Shown here piece after piece: positions 16,941 through 18,932 of a stretch of 18,932 nucleotides of DNA. Each line of letters starts with the position of its first letter. The first letter of the stretch is position 1. The DNA lies in assembly GCA_002410715.1 (NCBI GenBank), contig DHOG01000084.1, forward strand, positions 12,596-31,527, given 5' to 3'. Position numbers and translations under genes: made by a program. The stretch is from Ruminococcaceae bacterium UBA5396. GTDB lineage: Bacteria; Bacillota; Clostridia; Oscillospirales; Acutalibacteraceae. The notes beneath the pieces are model-generated. The model was given only the letters and a program-made list of their open reading frames with translations. It made no database searches and had not been told where the DNA came from.

Positions 16941-17513
16941 TTAAGCTTTTACGGCTTTGTCATCATTTTCGTTATGAAAGAAAAGTGGAAGCGGTTCAAG
17001 ATAGAAAATATCCTTTCGTTCAATTGCGTCTCCCTCTGCAAGGATGGCACACTGTCCCGAAATTTTTCCGCCGGAACGCTCAACAAGCATATCAAGCGCG
17101 CGCAGCGATTCACCTGTACTGATCACATCATCTACGATCAGAACCCGCTTGCCGCGTATGGCATCCATTTCGCTTTCATCAAGATATAAGACCTGATCCT
17201 TATCCGTAGTGATGGAACGAACGTCAACCGATATTGGGTTTGCCATATATAGCTTGGGGTATTTTCTCGCGATAAAGTATTGCTTCCCACTTTGACGAGC
17301 CATTTCATAGACAAGTGGAATTCCCTTTGCCTCGGCTGTAATAAGCACATCAAATTCAGGTGCTTTACCAAGAAGCTCCTTGGATGCAGCGATGGTAAGC
17401 TCGACATCGCCGAAAATTACAAAAGCCGCAATGCTAAGATTCTCATTAACGCGACAAATGGGCAGGTGACGTTCCAGACCGGCAATTGTCATGGTATAGG
17501 TTTCGCCATTCAT
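16941..17513 (-). CDS. PRPP-dependent phosphoribosyltransferase, adenine/xanthine type
   Basis: A 190-residue type I phosphoribosyltransferase for purine salvage: base plus PRPP gives nucleoside monophosphate. The PRPP-binding motif is VLIVDDVISTGES (124-136), and DVLITAEAKGIPLVYEMARQ (55-74) matches the Apt/Xpt group, including the PPi loop around E61-G64. A YMANPISVDVRSITT segment (89-103) fits the flexible loop region. Adenine phosphoribosyltransferase is the closest call, but the sequence diverges from classical Apt, and a xanthine-specific or regulatory (PurR-like) role cannot be excluded. AAAGGCGG lies about 9 bases before the ATG. It is 26 bases after typA. Confidence 0.75.
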   Translation of the reverse strand: MNGETYTMTIAGLERHLPICRVNENLSIAAFVIFGDVELTIAASKELLGKAPEFDVLITAEAKGIPLVYEMARQSGKQYFIARKYPKLYMANPISVDVRSITTDKDQVLYLDESEMDAIRGKRVLIVDDVISTGESLRALDMLVERSGGKISGQCAILAEGDAIERKDIFYLEPLPLFFHNENDDKAVKA

Positions 17514-17539
17514 AGGTATAATCCGCCTTTCTATCTATC

Positions 17540-18932
17540 TTAAGCCTTCTTTTTAGCCAACTCCCGCATTCTTTGATCCCTTGCTAGAATATTTTTGCGT
17601 AGTCTGATATTTTTTGGAGTGACCTCAACCAGTTCATCATCATTGATAAATTCCAGTGACTGCTCCAGCGACAAAACCGTCGGTGGAGTCAGTCGCAGTG
17701 CGTCATCAGAACCAGATGCACGCATATTGGTAACATGCTTTTTTTTGCATACATTAACAACAACGTCCTCGCTCTTTGGCGATTCCCCGATAATCATGCC
17801 CTCATAAACAGGGACGCCTGCGCCTATAAACAAATTTCCTCGTTCCTGCGCATTATAAAGACCATATGTCGTGGTTTCACCGGTTTCAAATACAACAAGT
17901 GATCCTTGTACGCGCTGTGGGATCTCCCCCTTAAAATGATCATAGCCATCGAAAATGCTGTTCATGATGCCATTACCATTGGTATCTGTTAAAAACTGCT
18001 GTCTATACCCCATAAGTCCGCGAGCCGGTATGCGAAATTCGAGATGGTTGGTGCCTTCCCGAGTTGTCATGTTTACAATTTCCGCGCGGCGGGTACCCAG
18101 CCTTTCCATTACCGCGCCGACATATTGTTCCGGCACTTCAATCATCAGAAGCTCCATCGGCTCCAGCAAATTGCCTCCCTCATCCCTCTTGAAAATAACA
18201 CGGGGGCGGCTGACTGCAAATTCATACCCCTGGCGTCTCATTGTTTCAATTAGAATTGAAAGATGCAACTCGCCGCGTCCCGAAACCTCAAAAGCATCGG
18301 TGCTATCGGTTTCTTTTATACGCATACTGACATTCGTTTCAACTTCACGAAACAGTCTGTCACGTAGATTCCTCGATGTGACAAATTTTCCTTCTCGACC
18401 TGCAAACGGGCTGTTATTTACCATGAAAAGCATGGAAATTGTCGGTTCATCAATTCTAACAAACGGCATCGGGTCAATGTACTCAGGGTCACAGGCGGTT
18501 TCACCGATGTTCAAATCGGCAATGCCGGTAACCGCTACAATGTCACCGAGTGCAGCACTATCATACTCAACCCGTTTTAGACCTTCGAATTGATACAGCT
18601 TACCAATACGTGCGTTGACGGATTTACCGTCAGCGTTACATATAACAATGTTTTGCCCGTTTCGAACAGTCCCGCGTTCTACTCTGCCGATTCCGATACG
18701 ACCGACATAATCATCGTAATCTATATTTGAAAACAAAAGCTGAAGAGGACCATCGAGGTCACCGGATGGCGCAGGAACATATTTGAGAATCGCCTCAAAC
18801 AATGACTGCATATCTCCATCTCTGGCATTCGGATCCAATGATGCATATCCGTCCCGTCCGGAAGCATATATGACCGGGAATTCAAGCTGATTCTCGTCAG
18901 CACCGAGTTCAATAAACAAATCAAGCAATTCG
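17540..18932 (-). CDS. typA: Ribosome-associated GTPase TypA/BipA (C-terminal three quarters)
   Basis: A translational GTPase related to EF-G that supports ribosome assembly and stress growth. About 464 codons are visible; the start and GTPase motifs lie beyond the right edge (full length is usually about 610). The end of the G domain is seen as LDLFIELGADENQLEFP, with IYASGRDGYA next. The EF-Tu-like barrel begins at LQLLFSNIDYDDYVGRIGIG. The EF-G-like domains contain MFMVNNSPFAG-like text (MLFMVNNSPFAGREG), VSGRGELHLSILIETMRR and LLMIEVPEQYVGAVMERLG. The TypA-specific C-terminus has ARGLMGYRQQFLTDTNGNGI and ends IRLRKNILARDQRMREL. It is the first visible gene of the typA to rnmV run. Confidence 0.96.
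   Translation of the reverse strand, partial: ELLDLFIELGADENQLEFPVIYASGRDGYASLDPNARDGDMQSLFEAILKYVPAPSGDLDGPLQLLFSNIDYDDYVGRIGIGRVERGTVRNGQNIVICNADGKSVNARIGKLYQFEGLKRVEYDSAALGDIVAVTGIADLNIGETACDPEYIDPMPFVRIDEPTISMLFMVNNSPFAGREGKFVTSRNLRDRLFREVETNVSMRIKETDSTDAFEVSGRGELHLSILIETMRRQGYEFAVSRPRVIFKRDEGGNLLEPMELLMIEVPEQYVGAVMERLGTRRAEIVNMTTREGTNHLEFRIPARGLMGYRQQFLTDTNGNGIMNSIFDGYDHFKGEIPQRVQGSLVVFETGETTTYGLYNAQERGNLFIGAGVPVYEGMIIGESPKSEDVVVNVCKKKHVTNMRASGSDDALRLTPPTVLSLEQSLEFINDDELVEVTPKNIRLRKNILARDQRMRELAKKKA

Overview
The window looks like chromosomal DNA from a spore-forming, low-to-mid GC member of Clostridia, most likely of the Ruminococcaceae/Oscillospirales type. The evidence is the syntenic block queA-tgt-yajC-TIGR04086 membrane gene-SCIFF peptide-SCIFF maturase, a SpoIIM-like gene, RNase M5 beside holA, and strong GGAGG-type ribosome binding sites with frequent GTG/TTG starts. 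No database search was possible, so names rest on motifs and synteny.

Left edge (1-2016): an AT-rich sugar-uptake locus. A truncated gene for a secreted solute-binding protein runs off the left edge on the minus strand. It is divergent from a LacI-family regulator on the plus strand, whose C-terminus looks frameshifted. The spacer holds a promoter and five copies of TTTACAT, which matches the half-site typical of LacI-family operators.

2017-2864: about 850 bases without a convincing gene. The left half is densely packed with stem-loops and is best explained as a large structured RNA. Its architecture resembles the HEARO/OMEGA RNAs of IscB/IsrB elements, here with no nuclease gene beside it. 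A perfect 20-bp hairpin follows. This is the most unusual part of the window.

2865-9513 (minus strand, read right to left): queA and tgt (queuosine tRNA modification), yajC (Sec accessory), a TIGR04086 membrane protein, scfA (45-residue SCIFF ranthipeptide precursor, too short for routine gene calling) with its own promoter, scfB (radical SAM/SPASM maturase), a SpoIIM-family membrane protein and a YesL-like (DUF624) membrane protein. A perfect 12-bp hairpin separates the peptide gene from its maturase.

9697-12975 (plus strand): a lysine/diaminopimelate operon, asd-dapA-dapB. It has a consensus promoter, a lysine riboswitch aptamer, a mutually exclusive antiterminator/terminator pair, and a terminator at the end.

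12991-18932 (minus strand, read right to left): typA/bipA (open at the right edge), a PRPP-dependent phosphoribosyltransferase, comEC, holA and rnmV. The last three overlap and form one transcription unit. The C-terminal metallo-beta-lactamase-like domain of ComEC has lost its metal-binding signature.
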